Source: Silvania confinis
GTDB taxonomy: Bacteria; Pseudomonadota; Gammaproteobacteria; Enterobacterales; Enterobacteriaceae
Direction: 5' to 3'
Length of the DNA: 64,000 bases
NCBI RefSeq assembly: GCF_025564085.1
Contig: NZ_JAMGZJ010000075.1
Coordinates: 214,367-278,366 of the forward strand
In this document: positions 9,291-19,070 of the stretch, one piece after another
Layout: the number at the start of each line of letters is the position of its first letter
Position numbering within the stretch: the stretch's first letter is position 1
Made by a program: the position numbers and the translations under genes
Notes under the pieces: model-generated
The model's input: the letters and a program-made list of their open reading frames with translations, nothing else
The model's database searches: none
What the model was told of the DNA's origin: nothing

Positions 9291-9579
9291 ACATAAACGT
9301 GGCGACGCACCCGTTATCAGCGCCAAACGTGAGGCGGAACTCAAGGCGCTGGCAAATAAGCCGGATGAGGAAATCGACTATAGCGATATCCCCGCGACGG
9401 CGGATGAAACCTGGTCCGAGGCGGTGCGCGGTAAATTTTATCGCCCTTTAAAAACGCAGGCCTCAGTGCGTATTGATGCCGACGTTATGGAGTGGCTGAA
9501 AAGAGCGGGAAAAGGTTATCAGACCCGGCTTAATGCCATCCTGCGCGAAGCGATGCTGCGCGATCAAAACAAGAATTAA
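9277..9579 (+). CDS. brnA: BrnA family antitoxin
   Basis: The 100-residue protein has a basic N-terminus, an acidic central part (DEEIDYSDIPATADETWSEA) that should wrap the toxin, and a C-terminal ribbon-helix-helix DNA-binding region containing ASVRIDADVMEWLKRAGKG and YQTRLNAILREAM. These features are typical of BrnA. It should neutralise BrnT and repress the shared promoter. The ATG at 9277 follows AAAGAGAGGA and overlaps the end of brnT. Confidence 0.88.
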   Translation: MSMVKHKRGDAPVISAKREAELKALANKPDEEIDYSDIPATADETWSEAVRGKFYRPLKTQASVRIDADVMEWLKRAGKGYQTRLNAILREAMLRDQNKN

Positions 9580-9653
9580 TCCCCGGTGGCGCTGCGCTTA
9601 CCGGGGCTACGAAGGCAATCCGTAGGCCTGATAAGCGCAGCGCCATCAGGCGT
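9580..9653 (+). repeat. BIME (paired REP sequences)
   Basis: Two opposed REP units are present: CCCCGGTGGCGCTGCGCTTACCGGGG and the inverted GGCCTGATAAGCGCAGCGCCATCAGGC. They separate brnA from the convergent exporter gene. REP units of this type also occur at 15399, 16660 and 48058. Confidence 0.9.
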
Positions 9654-9664
9654 TTCCCCCGCAG

Positions 9665-10300
9665 TCAAAGTGACGCCAAAAATCGCCACACGATCCAGCC
9701 GCCAAACGCCAGCAGCACCGCGCCTGCCGCGCGTTCGATTTTCCACACGCTGTGTCGCAAGCGCTGTTGTACCGCGGGCAAGGCAATACACGACACCACC
9801 GCCAGATCCCATATCAGCACCACGGTCACCATCCAAATCCCACTTACCGACTGCTGCAGGAGCGTGACGTCCGGGCCGAGCAGGGCGGTCATCAGCGCCA
9901 GATAGAACAGGGCGTTTTTCGGATTTAAGACTGCCGAACCGAGGCCGAGCAGGAACTGTCTGCGCCACGAGGGGCAGGCAGCGTCTGCGCGATCAATGGC
10001 GAGCGTAGTGGGCCGACTTTGCGCCAGCTGCCAGCCAATCCACAGCAGATAAAGCGCGCCCAGCAGCTCAATCACGCTAAAAAGCAGCGTGAAAGAACGC
10101 AGTACATTAGCGCCAATAATCACCAGCAGGATATACAGCCCATTGCCTGCCGCGATACCGACGCACAACCCGGCGCTGCCGCGCAGGCGGTGACGCGCGG
10201 CAAAGCCCATCAGTAAAAAGAAATCCGGTCCGGGGCTGAGAAGCGCAACAAAATGCGCCAGGGCCAGCGCGAGAAAAGCGGAAGGGAATAACAGTTCCAT
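9665..10300 (-). CDS. LysE/RhtB family amino-acid or metabolite exporter
   Basis: The 211-residue protein has the six hydrophobic segments of the LysE/RhtB superfamily. It shows the signature LLSPGPDFFLLM at residues 22-33 and the conserved LLGLGSAVLNPKNALF region in the middle. Family members export amino acids such as homoserine, threonine, leucine or arginine from the cytoplasm. The particular substrate is not readable. The gene follows an AraC-type regulator gene on the same strand, 47 bases downstream of its stop, so the regulator may control or be co-transcribed with it. Confidence 0.88.
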   Translation of the reverse strand: MELLFPSAFLALALAHFVALLSPGPDFFLLMGFAARHRLRGSAGLCVGIAAGNGLYILLVIIGANVLRSFTLLFSVIELLGALYLLWIGWQLAQSRPTTLAIDRADAACPSWRRQFLLGLGSAVLNPKNALFYLALMTALLGPDVTLLQQSVSGIWMVTVVLIWDLAVVSCIALPAVQQRLRHSVWKIERAAGAVLLAFGGWIVWRFLASL

Positions 10301-10347
10301 AGCGACCTCAGATTCAAAACGGAGGCCAGAGTACGGCGATGCGGAAC

Positions 10348-11091
10348 CTATTTATTGTCAGATATTGACCTGCCCGTCGCGTACTGGCGCGGCGTGGCGG
10401 CGGTATAACTGACAAAGGTTTTATGGAAATGGCTTTGATCGGCAAATCCGCTCTGGTAGCCCACGTCTGCAATATCATCCCCGGCGCGCAGTCGCGCTTT
10501 GGCGAATTCTATTCGCGAGATGGCCAGAAACGTGCCCGGCGTCAGGCCAGTATCCTGCTTAAAGGTTCTGATTAAGGTCTCTTTGCGCAGCGAAAAGCGT
10601 TGGGCGAGTGCGTCCAGCGAGGGGGGCGCGAGCAGGCTGTGGCGTAAAGCGTCCTGTAGCGCAAGGCTGGTGGGGCGCAGGGTGTCGGCTGGCGCGGGCC
10701 GGTCGGTAAGTGCCGATAACAGATGCTCAATGGCCGACGCCGACAGCGTCTCTACCGCAGACAGGTACTTACTGAACAGCGCCGGGCTGCGGATCACCTG
10801 CAGGGTGGGCTGCAGGTCGGTTTCGATCCACAGCATATGGTAGCTGCGCGGTTGCCCGGCGATGGGGTTGCAGCTGTGGGGCGCATCCGCCGGGATCACA
10901 ATCAAATCGCCGGGATGCAGGATAAACGGCTCGCCGTTACAGGTGCAGCAGGTTTGCCCTTCGAGGATCGCGCCAATGGAAAGCTGCGCGTGGCTGTGGC
11001 GCTTATAGGCCTGGGTGCTTTGCCATGTGCTGCGCAGCTCAACGCCAGGTTTGCGGAGGAAGGTCTGATTGACGTTGCGCGTCTGGGTCAT
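10348..11091 (-). CDS. AraC family transcriptional regulator
   Basis: The 247-residue protein has an N-terminal cupin sensing domain (about residues 20-100, with HSHAQLSIGAILEG and HPGDLIVIPADAPHSC) and a C-terminal pair of helix-turn-helix motifs (about 150-245, with ISRIEFAKARLRAGDDIADV and GYQSGFADQSHFHKTF). This is the short LysE-exporter-associated AraC type. I start it at the ATG at 11091, preceded by AGGTAGCC, because the upstream in-frame extension is low in conserved features. It precedes the exporter gene and is divergent from the aldehyde dehydrogenase gene, so either could be its target. Confidence 0.87.
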   Translation of the reverse strand: MTQTRNVNQTFLRKPGVELRSTWQSTQAYKRHSHAQLSIGAILEGQTCCTCNGEPFILHPGDLIVIPADAPHSCNPIAGQPRSYHMLWIETDLQPTLQVIRSPALFSKYLSAVETLSASAIEHLLSALTDRPAPADTLRPTSLALQDALRHSLLAPPSLDALAQRFSLRKETLIRTFKQDTGLTPGTFLAISRIEFAKARLRAGDDIADVGYQSGFADQSHFHKTFVSYTAATPRQYATGRSISDNK

Positions 11092-11246
11092 GGTGGCTAC
11101 CTGTGCGGGGGGACAGGTGCTTATAGCATGGGGTGGCGGAAAAGTCTGATAGTGAGGCTCACTACAGCCTGTATACCCAACTTTACCTTCAAACCCGGCC
11201 ATGTTGACTACCCTTAATAGCCTGTGTAGTCAAAAAGGAGGCAATA

Positions 11247-12617
11247 ATGGCCTATCAGACAGTGAATCCTGCTAACAACAAACTCATCAAAGAATACGCT
11301 TCTCATACTGATGCCGATGTCGAGGCGGCGCTGAAAACGGCCGATGCGCTTTACCACTCCGAGTGGGCGAAAGGCAGCATCGACAAACGGCTGCCGGTGC
11401 TGCATAAGCTGGCGGACCTGATTGACTCCCGCAGCGAAGAGCTGGCGAAAATTGCCAGCGTGGAGATGGGCAAGCTCATCGAGCAGAGCCGTGCCGAAGT
11501 GAAACTCTGCGCGCAGATCGCCCGCTACTATGCCGATAACGCCAAACAACACCTTGCCCCGGTGAAATACCCGTCCGAACTCGGCGAAGCCTGGGTCGAA
11601 CATCACCCCATCGGCGTGGTGATGGCGGTTGAACCGTGGAACTTCCCGTATTATCAGCTAATGCGCGTGCTGGCCCCGAACCTGGCGGCAGGTAATCCGG
11701 TTCTGGCTAAACATGCCAGCATCGTGCCGCATTGTGCTGAGACCTTCGCCCATCTGGTGCGCGAAGCCGGTGCCCCGGAAGGTGCCTGGACTAACCTGTT
11801 TATCTCTTCAGATCAGGTGGCGAAGATCATTGCTGACGATCGTGTGCAGGGCGCGGCCCTGACCGGATCGGAGAAAGCCGGTAGCGTGGTGGCCGCACAG
11901 GCCGCGAAGCACCTCAAAAAATCGACCCTCGAACTGGGCGGTAATGACGTGTTCGTGGTGCTGGACGATGCGGATCTGGAGAAGGCGGTCAAAATCGGCG
12001 TCAACGCGCGACTGGCCAATGCCGGACAGGTTTGTACCGCCGCCAAACGCTTTATCGTGCATGAAAAAGTGGCCGAGCAGTTCCTGACGAAATACACCGA
12101 GGCCTTTAAACAGGTGAAGATCGGCGATCCGCTGGACGCGAGCACCACCCTGGGGCCGCTGTCATCCAAAGACGCGCGGGAGACCCTGACCAAACAGGTT
12201 AACGAGGCGGTGAAAAACGGGGCGACGCTGCATTACGGCGGCAAGCCGGTCGCAGGTGAGGGCAGCTTCTTTGAGCCGACGATCCTGACCCACATTTCCC
12301 GTGATAACCCGGCGTATTTCGAAGAGTTCTTCGGTCCGGTGGCGCAGATCTACGTGGTGAAAAACGATGACGAGGCGGTGAAGCTTGCCAACGACTCGCA
12401 TTACGGCCTGGGCGGGGCGGTGTTCAGTAAAGACATTGAACGCGCCAAAAAGATGGCCTCGAAAATCGAAACCGGAATGGTGTGGATTAACTGGCTAACC
12501 GATACCGCAGCCGAACTGCCGTTCGGCGGGGTTAAGCGCTCCGGCTACGGGCGCGAGCTGTCGGACCTGGGGATCAAAGAGTTTGTGAACCAGAAGCTGG
12601 TGGTGATCCGCCGCTGA
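11247..12617 (+). CDS. NAD(P)-dependent succinate-semialdehyde dehydrogenase-like aldehyde dehydrogenase
   Basis: The 456-residue protein has the full aldehyde dehydrogenase fold. Visible active-site elements are WNFPYYQ (Asn for substrate binding), the catalytic glutamate Glu229 in LELGGND, and the catalytic cysteine Cys263 in AGQVCTAAKR. The closest named relatives are the Sad/GabD-type succinate-semialdehyde dehydrogenases, which convert succinate semialdehyde to succinate. The exact substrate is uncertain. The ATG follows AAAAAGGAGGC, a near-perfect ribosome binding site. It is divergent from the AraC gene. The repeat hairpin at 12657 follows it. Confidence 0.88.
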   Translation: MAYQTVNPANNKLIKEYASHTDADVEAALKTADALYHSEWAKGSIDKRLPVLHKLADLIDSRSEELAKIASVEMGKLIEQSRAEVKLCAQIARYYADNAKQHLAPVKYPSELGEAWVEHHPIGVVMAVEPWNFPYYQLMRVLAPNLAAGNPVLAKHASIVPHCAETFAHLVREAGAPEGAWTNLFISSDQVAKIIADDRVQGAALTGSEKAGSVVAAQAAKHLKKSTLELGGNDVFVVLDDADLEKAVKIGVNARLANAGQVCTAAKRFIVHEKVAEQFLTKYTEAFKQVKIGDPLDASTTLGPLSSKDARETLTKQVNEAVKNGATLHYGGKPVAGEGSFFEPTILTHISRDNPAYFEEFFGPVAQIYVVKNDDEAVKLANDSHYGLGGAVFSKDIERAKKMASKIETGMVWINWLTDTAAELPFGGVKRSGYGRELSDLGIKEFVNQKLVVIRR

Positions 12618-12636
12618 TCGTGCCGCCTGATGCCCT

Positions 12637-12677
12637 AACCCTCACCCTCACCCTAACCCTCTCCCACTGGGAGAGGG
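12637..12677 (+). repeat. Dispersed CCCTCACCC repeat with CCCTCTCCC/GGGAGAGGG hairpin
   Basis: Tandem CCCTMACCC units lead into a perfect nine-base stem (12657-12665 with 12669-12677) and an ACT loop. The same hairpin recurs at 16696 and 63416, and a cut copy lies at 63784. It may act as terminator here, but no T run follows. Confidence 0.75.
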
Positions 12678-12850
12678 AACTGTTCGCAGCACCAAGTAAG
12701 TGATACCAATAATTGTCATTTAAAGGTAATTATGTGTCATTAATTGGTTAACGCCCTCACAGTTCGCAGAGAAATTATCCGTACTTTCTGGCTAAGCATG
12801 GGTCCATTGCTAGTATGAAATCGCTAATCATACACCTGCAAGAGGATACA

Positions 12851-15388
12851 ATGATAAACAGAAATCGTATGATCGTGAACTGCATTGCTGTTTCCCTGGC
12901 CTGTAGCTGGACCCTGTCTGCGAGCGCAGAAACGGCCCCCACTGAAGTCAAAATCATACGCGACGAATACGGCATGCCGCATATCTATGCCGATGACACG
13001 TACCGCCTGTTTTATGGCTATGGCTACGTGGTGGCGCAAGATCGCCTGTTCCAGATGGAGATGGCGCGCCGCAGCACCCAGGGGACGGTCGCGGAAGTAC
13101 TGGGCCAGACCTTTGTTAAATTTGATAAGGATATTCGGCAAAACTTCTGGCCGGCGTCGATTCGCGCGCAAATCGATGCGCTCGGTGAGGATGATAAAGC
13201 CATTCTGCAGGGCTACGCCGATGGGATGAATGCCTGGATCGACCGGGTGAACAGCGACCCCGGCAAGCTGCTGCCTAAACAGTTCACCACCTTCGGCTTT
13301 ACGCCAAAAAAATGGGACCCGTTTGATGTGGCGATGGTGTTTGTTGGCACCATGGCGAACCGTTTTTCCGACGCGACCAGCGAAATCGACAACCTGGCGC
13401 TGCTGACCGCACTAAAAGATCGGTACGGTGAAAAAGGAATGGCGGTATTTAACCAGCTGAAGTGGCTGGTAAACCCGGCTGCGCCGACCACCATCGCCCC
13501 GCAGGAGAGTCAGTATCCGCTTAAGTTCGATCTCAACACCACGCAAACTGCCGCCCTGTTACCGCGTTACGATAAATCCCCGCCAATGCTGGATCGACCG
13601 GCGAAGGGCGACGACGGCGGCTTACTGGCATTAACCACAGCGAAAAACCGCGAGACGATCATGGCCCAGTTTGCTCACGGCGGGGCAAATGGTCTGGCGG
13701 GCTACCCGACCACCAGCAATATGTGGGTGCTGGGCAAGGGCAAAACGCAGGACGCGAAAGCCGTTATGGTCAATGGCCCGCAGTTCGGCTGGTATGCCCC
13801 GGCCTATACCTACGGCATTGGGTTGCATGGTGCGGGCTACGATGTCACGGGCAATACGCCGTTCGCCTATCCGGGGCTGGTATTCGGCCACAATGGCACC
13901 ATTTCATGGGGAGCTACCGCCGGTTTTGGCGATGATGTCGACATTTTCGCAGAGCAAATCTCGGATAAAAAGCCCGGCCAGTACCTGCATAACGGTGAGT
14001 GGAAAAACATGCTTAGCCGCGAAGAGCGCATCGTCGTCAAAGACGGGCAGCCGGAGACCTTTACCGTTTACCGTACCGTGCATGGCAACGTCATTAACAT
14101 CGACCCGAAAACGCAGACGGCCTATGCCAAAGCGCGTGCCTGGGATGGCAAAGAGGTGGCGTCCCTGCTGGCCTGGACCCATCAGATGAAGGCCAAAAAC
14201 TGGCCGGAGTGGACGCAGCAGGCGGCGAAGCAGGCTCTGACTATCAACTGGTATTACGCGGATATCGACGGCAATATTGGCTATGTGCATGGCGGCGCTT
14301 ACCCGCAGCGCCAGCCCGGGCACGATCCGCGTCTGCCCGTGCCGGGCACCGGGAAATGGGACTGGCAGGGTTTACTGCCGTTTGATCTGAATCCGAAGGT
14401 CTATAACCCAACATCGGGCTATATCGCCAACTGGAACAACTCTCCTCAGCAGGGATATCCGGCCTCGGATCTGTTTGCCTTCTTATGGGGCAGTGCGGAT
14501 CGCGTCACCGAGATCGACCAGCTTATCGAGAAACAACCGACCTTCACCTATGAACAGGCCTGGGATCTGATCAAGCACACCAGCCGTCAGGATCTGACCC
14601 GTCGACTGTTTTTACCTGCGATGCAAAACGCTACCGCCGGGCTGCCTGCCACGGATCCGCGCCAGCAGCTGGTGAAGCTGTTAAGCGACTGGGATGGGGT
14701 GAATCACCTCAATGAGGACGGTAAAACGCTGCAACAGCCGGGCTCGGCGATTTTAAACGCCTGGCTCAGTAGCATGCTGAAAAAGACCGTCGCGGCGGCG
14801 GTGCCGGAGCCGTTTAATCAGTGGTATAGCGCCAGCGGCTACGAAACCACTCAGGACGGGCCAACCGGTTCGCTGAATATCAGCGTGGGGGCGAAAGTGC
14901 TGTATGAAGCCTTGCAGGGGGATAAATCCGCCATCCCGCAGACGGTGGATCTGTTCGGCGGCAAGCCGCAGCAGGAGGTGATCCTTGCCGCTCTGCAGGA
15001 CGCCTGGCAGACCCTGTCGAAGCAGTACGGCAACGATATCGCGCAATGGAAAACCCCGGCGATGGCGCTGACCTTCCGGGCAAACAACTTCTTTGGCGTG
15101 CCGCAGGCGGCACCGGAAGAGGCCGTCCATCAGGCGGAATACCAGAACCGCGGCACGGAAAACGACATGATTGTCTTCGCGCCAACATCACAGAAAGCGC
15201 CCGTCCTGGCGTGGGATGTGATGGCGCCCGGACAGAGCGGTTTTATCGCCCCGGACGGTACGCCGGATAAGCACTATCACGATCAGCTGAAACTGTATGA
15301 ATCCTTTGGCCGCAAGGCGTTGTGGTTAACCCCACAGGAGGTGGCGGCGCATCAGGAGTCGCAGGAGATTTTGCAGGTGCAGCGGTAA
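12851..15388 (+). CDS. pac: Penicillin G acylase precursor (penicillin amidase)
   Basis: This is an 845-residue periplasmic Ntn-hydrolase precursor very close to the E. coli and Kluyvera penicillin G acylases. It hydrolyses phenylacetyl amides. Visible parts are a signal peptide ending at ASA-ET (about residue 26), an alpha chain, a spacer, and a beta chain starting at the catalytic Ser289 in [11 protein letters not shown], which becomes the N-terminal nucleophile after self-cleavage. The ATG at 12851 follows AAGAGGATAC and fits the family start [10 protein letters not shown]. The length is one residue shorter than the E. coli enzyme. It stands alone between the aldehyde dehydrogenase and yjiA. 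The natural role may be use of aromatic amides. Confidence 0.96.
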   Translation: MINRNRMIVNCIAVSLACSWTLSASAETAPTEVKIIRDEYGMPHIYADDTYRLFYGYGYVVAQDRLFQMEMARRSTQGTVAEVLGQTFVKFDKDIRQNFWPASIRAQIDALGEDDKAILQGYADGMNAWIDRVNSDPGKLLPKQFTTFGFTPKKWDPFDVAMVFVGTMANRFSDATSEIDNLALLTALKDRYGEKGMAVFNQLKWLVNPAAPTTIAPQESQYPLKFDLNTTQTAALLPRYDKSPPMLDRPAKGDDGGLLALTTAKNRETIMAQFAHGGANGLAGYPTTSNMWVLGKGKTQDAKAVMVNGPQFGWYAPAYTYGIGLHGAGYDVTGNTPFAYPGLVFGHNGTISWGATAGFGDDVDIFAEQISDKKPGQYLHNGEWKNMLSREERIVVKDGQPETFTVYRTVHGNVINIDPKTQTAYAKARAWDGKEVASLLAWTHQMKAKNWPEWTQQAAKQALTINWYYADIDGNIGYVHGGAYPQRQPGHDPRLPVPGTGKWDWQGLLPFDLNPKVYNPTSGYIANWNNSPQQGYPASDLFAFLWGSADRVTEIDQLIEKQPTFTYEQAWDLIKHTSRQDLTRRLFLPAMQNATAGLPATDPRQQLVKLLSDWDGVNHLNEDGKTLQQPGSAILNAWLSSMLKKTVAAAVPEPFNQWYSASGYETTQDGPTGSLNISVGAKVLYEALQGDKSAIPQTVDLFGGKPQQEVILAALQDAWQTLSKQYGNDIAQWKTPAMALTFRANNFFGVPQAAPEEAVHQAEYQNRGTENDMIVFAPTSQKAPVLAWDVMAPGQSGFIAPDGTPDKHYHDQLKLYESFGRKALWLTPQEVAAHQESQEILQVQR

Positions 15389-15398
15389 GAACCTGCCA

Positions 15399-15477
15399 TT
15401 CCCCGGTGGCGCTGCGCTTACCGGGGCTACATGACTAAGTGGCTTTGTAGGCCTGATCAGCGCAGCGCCATCAGGCT
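15399..15477 (+). repeat. BIME (paired REP sequences)
   Basis: CCCCGGTGGCGCTGCGCTTACCGGGG and the inverted GCCTGATCAGCGCAGCGCCATCAGGC face each other between pac and yjiA, which converge. The element ends inside the last codons of yjiA. Confidence 0.88.
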
Positions 15478-16427
15478 TTACGCAACCCCGCAAACCCCGC
15501 CCTGATCTCGTCTTCGGGCAGCTCAATACCGATAAACACCATCACGCTGTGCGGCGTTTCGTCGCCCCACGGGCGATCCCAGTCGGCGCTGTACAGGCGC
15601 TGCACGCCCTGGAACAGCAGGCGGTTCGGCTCGCCGTCGATCCACAGCATGCCTTTGTAGCGCAGCAGTTTGTCGGCAAACGACAGCAGCAGGTTCTCCA
15701 TCACTCGCGACACGTCGCTGATGTCCACCGGATAATCCAGCTCGACCACAATCGACGAGACGTCGTTTTGCTTGTCGGCCATAAAGTGGAAGCGCGGTTT
15801 AGACGTGACGTTCTCTTCCAGCATAAAACCGTTGGTGTTGAACAGCTGCGCCAGGTCGATAGCGCCATGAGTGACGGTGTAAATCGGCGCGCGGGCGTTG
15901 ATCCGCGTCAGGCGCTCGCGCAGCTTTTCGCTGTCGCCCGCCACGTCGGTTTTGGTCAGCAGGATGCGGTCGGCGTAGCCCACCTGCGACTGGGCGATGG
16001 TGAACTGGTTCATCTGCTCGTCGGCGTGTACCGCGTCAACCAGGGCGATGACGCCGTCCAGCAGGTAGCGTTGGCAGAGGATTTCGTGGGAGAAAAAGGT
16101 CTGAATAATCGGACCGGGGTCGGCCATGCCGGTGCATTCGATCACCAGGCGGTCGAATTCAATGTCCCCACGATCGCGGCTGTCGAGCAGGTCGAGCAGG
16201 GCGTCTTCCAGCTCGCTGGAGCGGGTACAGCAGATGCAGCCGTTGGTCAGGGTTTTGATCTGGGTGGCGCGATCGCCAATCAGCTGGTCATCAACGGATA
16301 CTTCACCGAATTCGTTCTCGATGACGGCGATTTTAAAGCCGTGCTGTTCGTTGAGGATATGGCGCAGCAGGGTGGTTTTGCCCGCGCCAAGAAAACCGGT
16401 AAGTAGGGTAACTGCAATCGGTGTCAT
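15471..16427 (-). CDS. yjiA: YjiA, COG0523 G3E-family GTPase
   Basis: The 318-residue protein equals E. coli YjiA in length. It has the P-loop TGFLGAGKTT (residues 10-19), the metal-binding GCICC motif (Cys64, Cys66, Cys67), and a DRILLTKTD guanine-specificity motif. Members are metal-binding GTPases, thought to act as metallochaperones. The start is the ATG at 16427, giving MTPIAVTLL. A longer in-frame start upstream lies inside the end of yjiX. It is the last gene of a btsT-yjiX-yjiA series on the minus strand. Confidence 0.95.
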   Translation of the reverse strand: MTPIAVTLLTGFLGAGKTTLLRHILNEQHGFKIAVIENEFGEVSVDDQLIGDRATQIKTLTNGCICCTRSSELEDALLDLLDSRDRGDIEFDRLVIECTGMADPGPIIQTFFSHEILCQRYLLDGVIALVDAVHADEQMNQFTIAQSQVGYADRILLTKTDVAGDSEKLRERLTRINARAPIYTVTHGAIDLAQLFNTNGFMLEENVTSKPRFHFMADKQNDVSSIVVELDYPVDISDVSRVMENLLLSFADKLLRYKGMLWIDGEPNRLLFQGVQRLYSADWDRPWGDETPHSVMVFIGIELPEDEIRAGFAGLRKA

Positions 16428-16437
16428 GGTGTCTCCT

Positions 16438-16641
16438 TTAGCAGCAGCGCACGCCGCCTTCGCCACTTCCGCCGTAGCGCGCTTCCTGGCGCTCGCGGAA
16501 GAATTCGCTGTAGGTCATGTACGGCTTGTCCGGATGGTTGGCCTTCATATGTTCAACGTAGTTGTCATAGTCCGGAATACCAATCAGCATTTTCGCCGCC
16601 TGACCGAGGTATTTTTTTGCTTCGCCTAAGTTACCAAACAT
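16438..16641 (-). CDS. yjiX: YjiX, small YbdD/YjiX family protein
   Basis: The 67-residue protein ([21 protein letters not shown] ... GGVRCC) matches E. coli YjiX in size and sequence. The family always neighbours CstA/BtsT peptide or pyruvate transporters and is presumed to support them. Its mechanism is unknown. It lies between btsT and yjiA, ten bases before the yjiA start, in the usual order. Confidence 0.95.
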   Translation of the reverse strand: MFGNLGEAKKYLGQAAKMLIGIPDYDNYVEHMKANHPDKPYMTYSEFFRERQEARYGGSGEGGVRCC

Positions 16642-16659
16642 TGTGCTTTCCAGATAGAA

Positions 16660-16716
16660 AAAGCCCGGTGGCGCTACGCTTACCGGGCCTACAAGCCCTC
16701 TCCCAATGGGAGAGGG
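16660..16716 (+). repeat. REP unit plus GGGAGAGGG hairpin between yjiX and btsT
   Basis: A REP unit (CCCGGTGGCGCTACGCTTACCGGGCC) is followed by CCCTCTCCC-AAT-GGGAGAGGG at 16696-16716. It lies within the btsT-yjiX transcription unit and could stabilise or separate the upstream message. Confidence 0.8.
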
Positions 16717-16730
16717 GGAAGTGGCAGAGA

Positions 16731-18884
16731 TTAATGGTGTGAAGAGGTCTTCACGCCGCCTTCCGGTATCGGAACGTAAGGTGTTTCGTTATCGGTACGA
16801 CCGTCGGCGTTACGCACGTTGATCCAGGTTTTGACCCCGTAGTAGATGATGCTGTACACCACCACCAGGAACAGGATGCTTAACGCGGCGTTGGTGTAGT
16901 TGTTCACCACGATATGGTTCATGTTGGCAATCTGCTGCGCGGTCAGTTCACCGGTATTTGCAGCAATCTTCTCTTTGTACTGGCTGGCCATATAGAAGAA
17001 GCCTTCCAGCTGCGGGTTGGTGCTGAACAGCTTCAGACCCAACGCCCAGGTGGTGCAGAGCAGCAGCCACAGAGCAGGCACCACGGTCACCCAGATGTAC
17101 TTCGTGCGCTTCATTTTAATCAGCACGACGGTGCCGAGCACCAGCGCCACAGCCGCCAGCATCTGGTTAGATATACCGAACAGCGGCCACAGGCTCTTCA
17201 CGCCGCCCAGCGGGTCAACAACGCCTTGATACAGCAGGTAGCCCCACAGTCCGACGCAGCCCGCGGTACCCATAATACCGGCCACCAGCGAATCGGTTTT
17301 TTTCAGGAACGGTACGAAGTTACCCAGCAGATCCTGCAGCATAAAGCGGCCTGCACGGGTACCGGCATCCAGCGCGGTGAGGATGAACAGCGCTTCAAAC
17401 AGGATCCCGAAGTGATACCAGAAGCCCATGTCGGCCATCGGCAGCACTTTGTGGAACACGTGGGCGATACCTACCGCGAGGGTCGGTGCGCCGCCGGCAC
17501 GGTTCAGAACCGACGGTTCGCCGATGTCTTTGGCGGTCTGCATGATCTGTTCAGGCGAGATCACAAAGCCCCAGGAGCTGACGGTCGCCGCCGCATGGGC
17601 GCTGACGTCTTTCAGCTGCGCCATGATCATCGCCGCGTTGTCGCCACCCATCTCATGCAGGTTCGGCATGGTAATGCCCAGGCCTGCTGGCGGGGTGTTC
17701 ATTGCGAAGTACAGACCTGGCTCAATGATGGACGCCGCCACCAGCGCCATGATCGCCACGAACGATTCCATCAGCATTGCGCCATAACCAATGAAGCGCG
17801 CGTCGGTTTCGTTGGCCATCAGCTTCGGCGTGGTGCCGGAGGCAATCAGCGCATGGAAGCCAGACACCGCACCACAGGCGATGGTGATGAACAGGAACGG
17901 GAACATCGCGCCTTTCCACAGCGGACCGGTGCCGTCAATGTACTGCGTTACCGCAGGCATTTTCAGTTCCGGGTTGATGATCACGATGCCGATCGCCAGA
18001 CCGACGATCACGCCGATTTTCAGGAAGGTCGCCAGGTAATCACGCGGGGCCAGAATCAGCCACACCGGCAGCAGGGCGGAGATAAAGGCATAGCCAATCA
18101 GCGCAAAGGTGATAGTGGTGTCTTTGAAGGTCAGCGCCGGGCCCCAGTACGGGTCGTGGGCGATGATGCCGCCAAAGTAAATGGAGGCCACCAGCAGCAC
18201 GATGCCAATCACCGACACTTCACCCACGCGGCCAGGCCGCAGGAAGCGCATGTAGATGCCCATAAACAGCGCAATCGGCACCGTCGAGCAGACGGTAAAC
18301 ACGCCCCACGGACTTTCGGCCAGCGCTTTCACCACGATCAGGGCCAGCACCGCGAGGATGATTATCATGATCAGGAAGCAGCCAAACAGGGCGATGGTGC
18401 CCGGCACGCGGCCCATCTCTTCTTTGATCATCTCACCCAGAGACGCACCGTTACGGCGAGAAGAGATAAACAGCACCATAAAGTCCTGCACCGCACCCGC
18501 CAGCACCACGCCAGCAAGCAGCCACAGGGTACCCGGCAGGTAGCCCATCTGCGCCGCCAGCACCGGCCCCACCAGCGGGCCTGCTCCGGCAATCGCCGCA
18601 AAGTGGTGACCAAACAGCACGTAGCGGTTGGTGGGAACGTAGTTCAGGCCGTCATTGTTAATGACCGCCGGAGTGGAGCGCGTCGGGTCAAGCTTCATGA
18701 CCTTCTGGGCGATATAGAGACTGTAGTAGCGGTACGCCACCAGATAAACCGATACGGAAGCCACGACGATCCACAGGGCACTGACGTGCTCACCGCGGCG
18801 CAGGGCCACCACCGACAGGCAGAATGCGCCAAGGATCCCGAGAAGGGCCCAGGGAGCATGTTTAAGAAGTTTTTTCATGTCCAT
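16731..18884 (-). CDS. btsT: BtsT, pyruvate:H+ symporter of the CstA family
   Basis: The 717-residue multi-pass inner-membrane protein is almost the same as E. coli BtsT (YjiY) along its length, including [22 protein letters not shown] and the C-terminal [11 protein letters not shown] tail. BtsT imports pyruvate under nutrient limitation and in E. coli is induced by the BtsS/BtsR two-component system, whose genes are not in this window. The start at 18884 (MDMKKLL) aligns with E. coli. A second ATG lies two codons later. No BtsR motif pair could be placed with confidence upstream. Confidence 0.96.
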   Translation of the reverse strand: MDMKKLLKHAPWALLGILGAFCLSVVALRRGEHVSALWIVVASVSVYLVAYRYYSLYIAQKVMKLDPTRSTPAVINNDGLNYVPTNRYVLFGHHFAAIAGAGPLVGPVLAAQMGYLPGTLWLLAGVVLAGAVQDFMVLFISSRRNGASLGEMIKEEMGRVPGTIALFGCFLIMIIILAVLALIVVKALAESPWGVFTVCSTVPIALFMGIYMRFLRPGRVGEVSVIGIVLLVASIYFGGIIAHDPYWGPALTFKDTTITFALIGYAFISALLPVWLILAPRDYLATFLKIGVIVGLAIGIVIINPELKMPAVTQYIDGTGPLWKGAMFPFLFITIACGAVSGFHALIASGTTPKLMANETDARFIGYGAMLMESFVAIMALVAASIIEPGLYFAMNTPPAGLGITMPNLHEMGGDNAAMIMAQLKDVSAHAAATVSSWGFVISPEQIMQTAKDIGEPSVLNRAGGAPTLAVGIAHVFHKVLPMADMGFWYHFGILFEALFILTALDAGTRAGRFMLQDLLGNFVPFLKKTDSLVAGIMGTAGCVGLWGYLLYQGVVDPLGGVKSLWPLFGISNQMLAAVALVLGTVVLIKMKRTKYIWVTVVPALWLLLCTTWALGLKLFSTNPQLEGFFYMASQYKEKIAANTGELTAQQIANMNHIVVNNYTNAALSILFLVVVYSIIYYGVKTWINVRNADGRTDNETPYVPIPEGGVKTSSHH

Positions 18885-19070
18885 TATAAAACCTGGTTTT
18901 TTAGCGGGTAAAAGGGTCAGGGTTCGCTGTGAGAAATGTTGATTAATGCTGAGGCGATCTTGCCAGAGTGGCGCGCGCGTAAAGGAAGGTAAATCTGTGA
19001 GAGGTTATATGGCGGGATGAACGGTCAACAGCGACGGCGAGTGGTTCAGGCTCGCCGCCAGCAGGGGGTT

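Noticed and set aside
12637..12660. A possible CRISPR-like array of CCCTMACCC units
   Set aside because: The units are short and directly joined with no spacers. They belong to the dispersed hairpin repeat.
16914..18911. A 665-residue open frame opposite btsT
   Set aside because: It is an antisense shadow of the well-conserved btsT, rich in His, Arg and Gln as GC-skewed shadows usually are, with no recognisable domain.
18885..19070. A BtsR-binding motif pair or CRP site before btsT
   Set aside because: Only partial matches such as ACCTCTCA and TGTGA were found, without a correctly placed second half.
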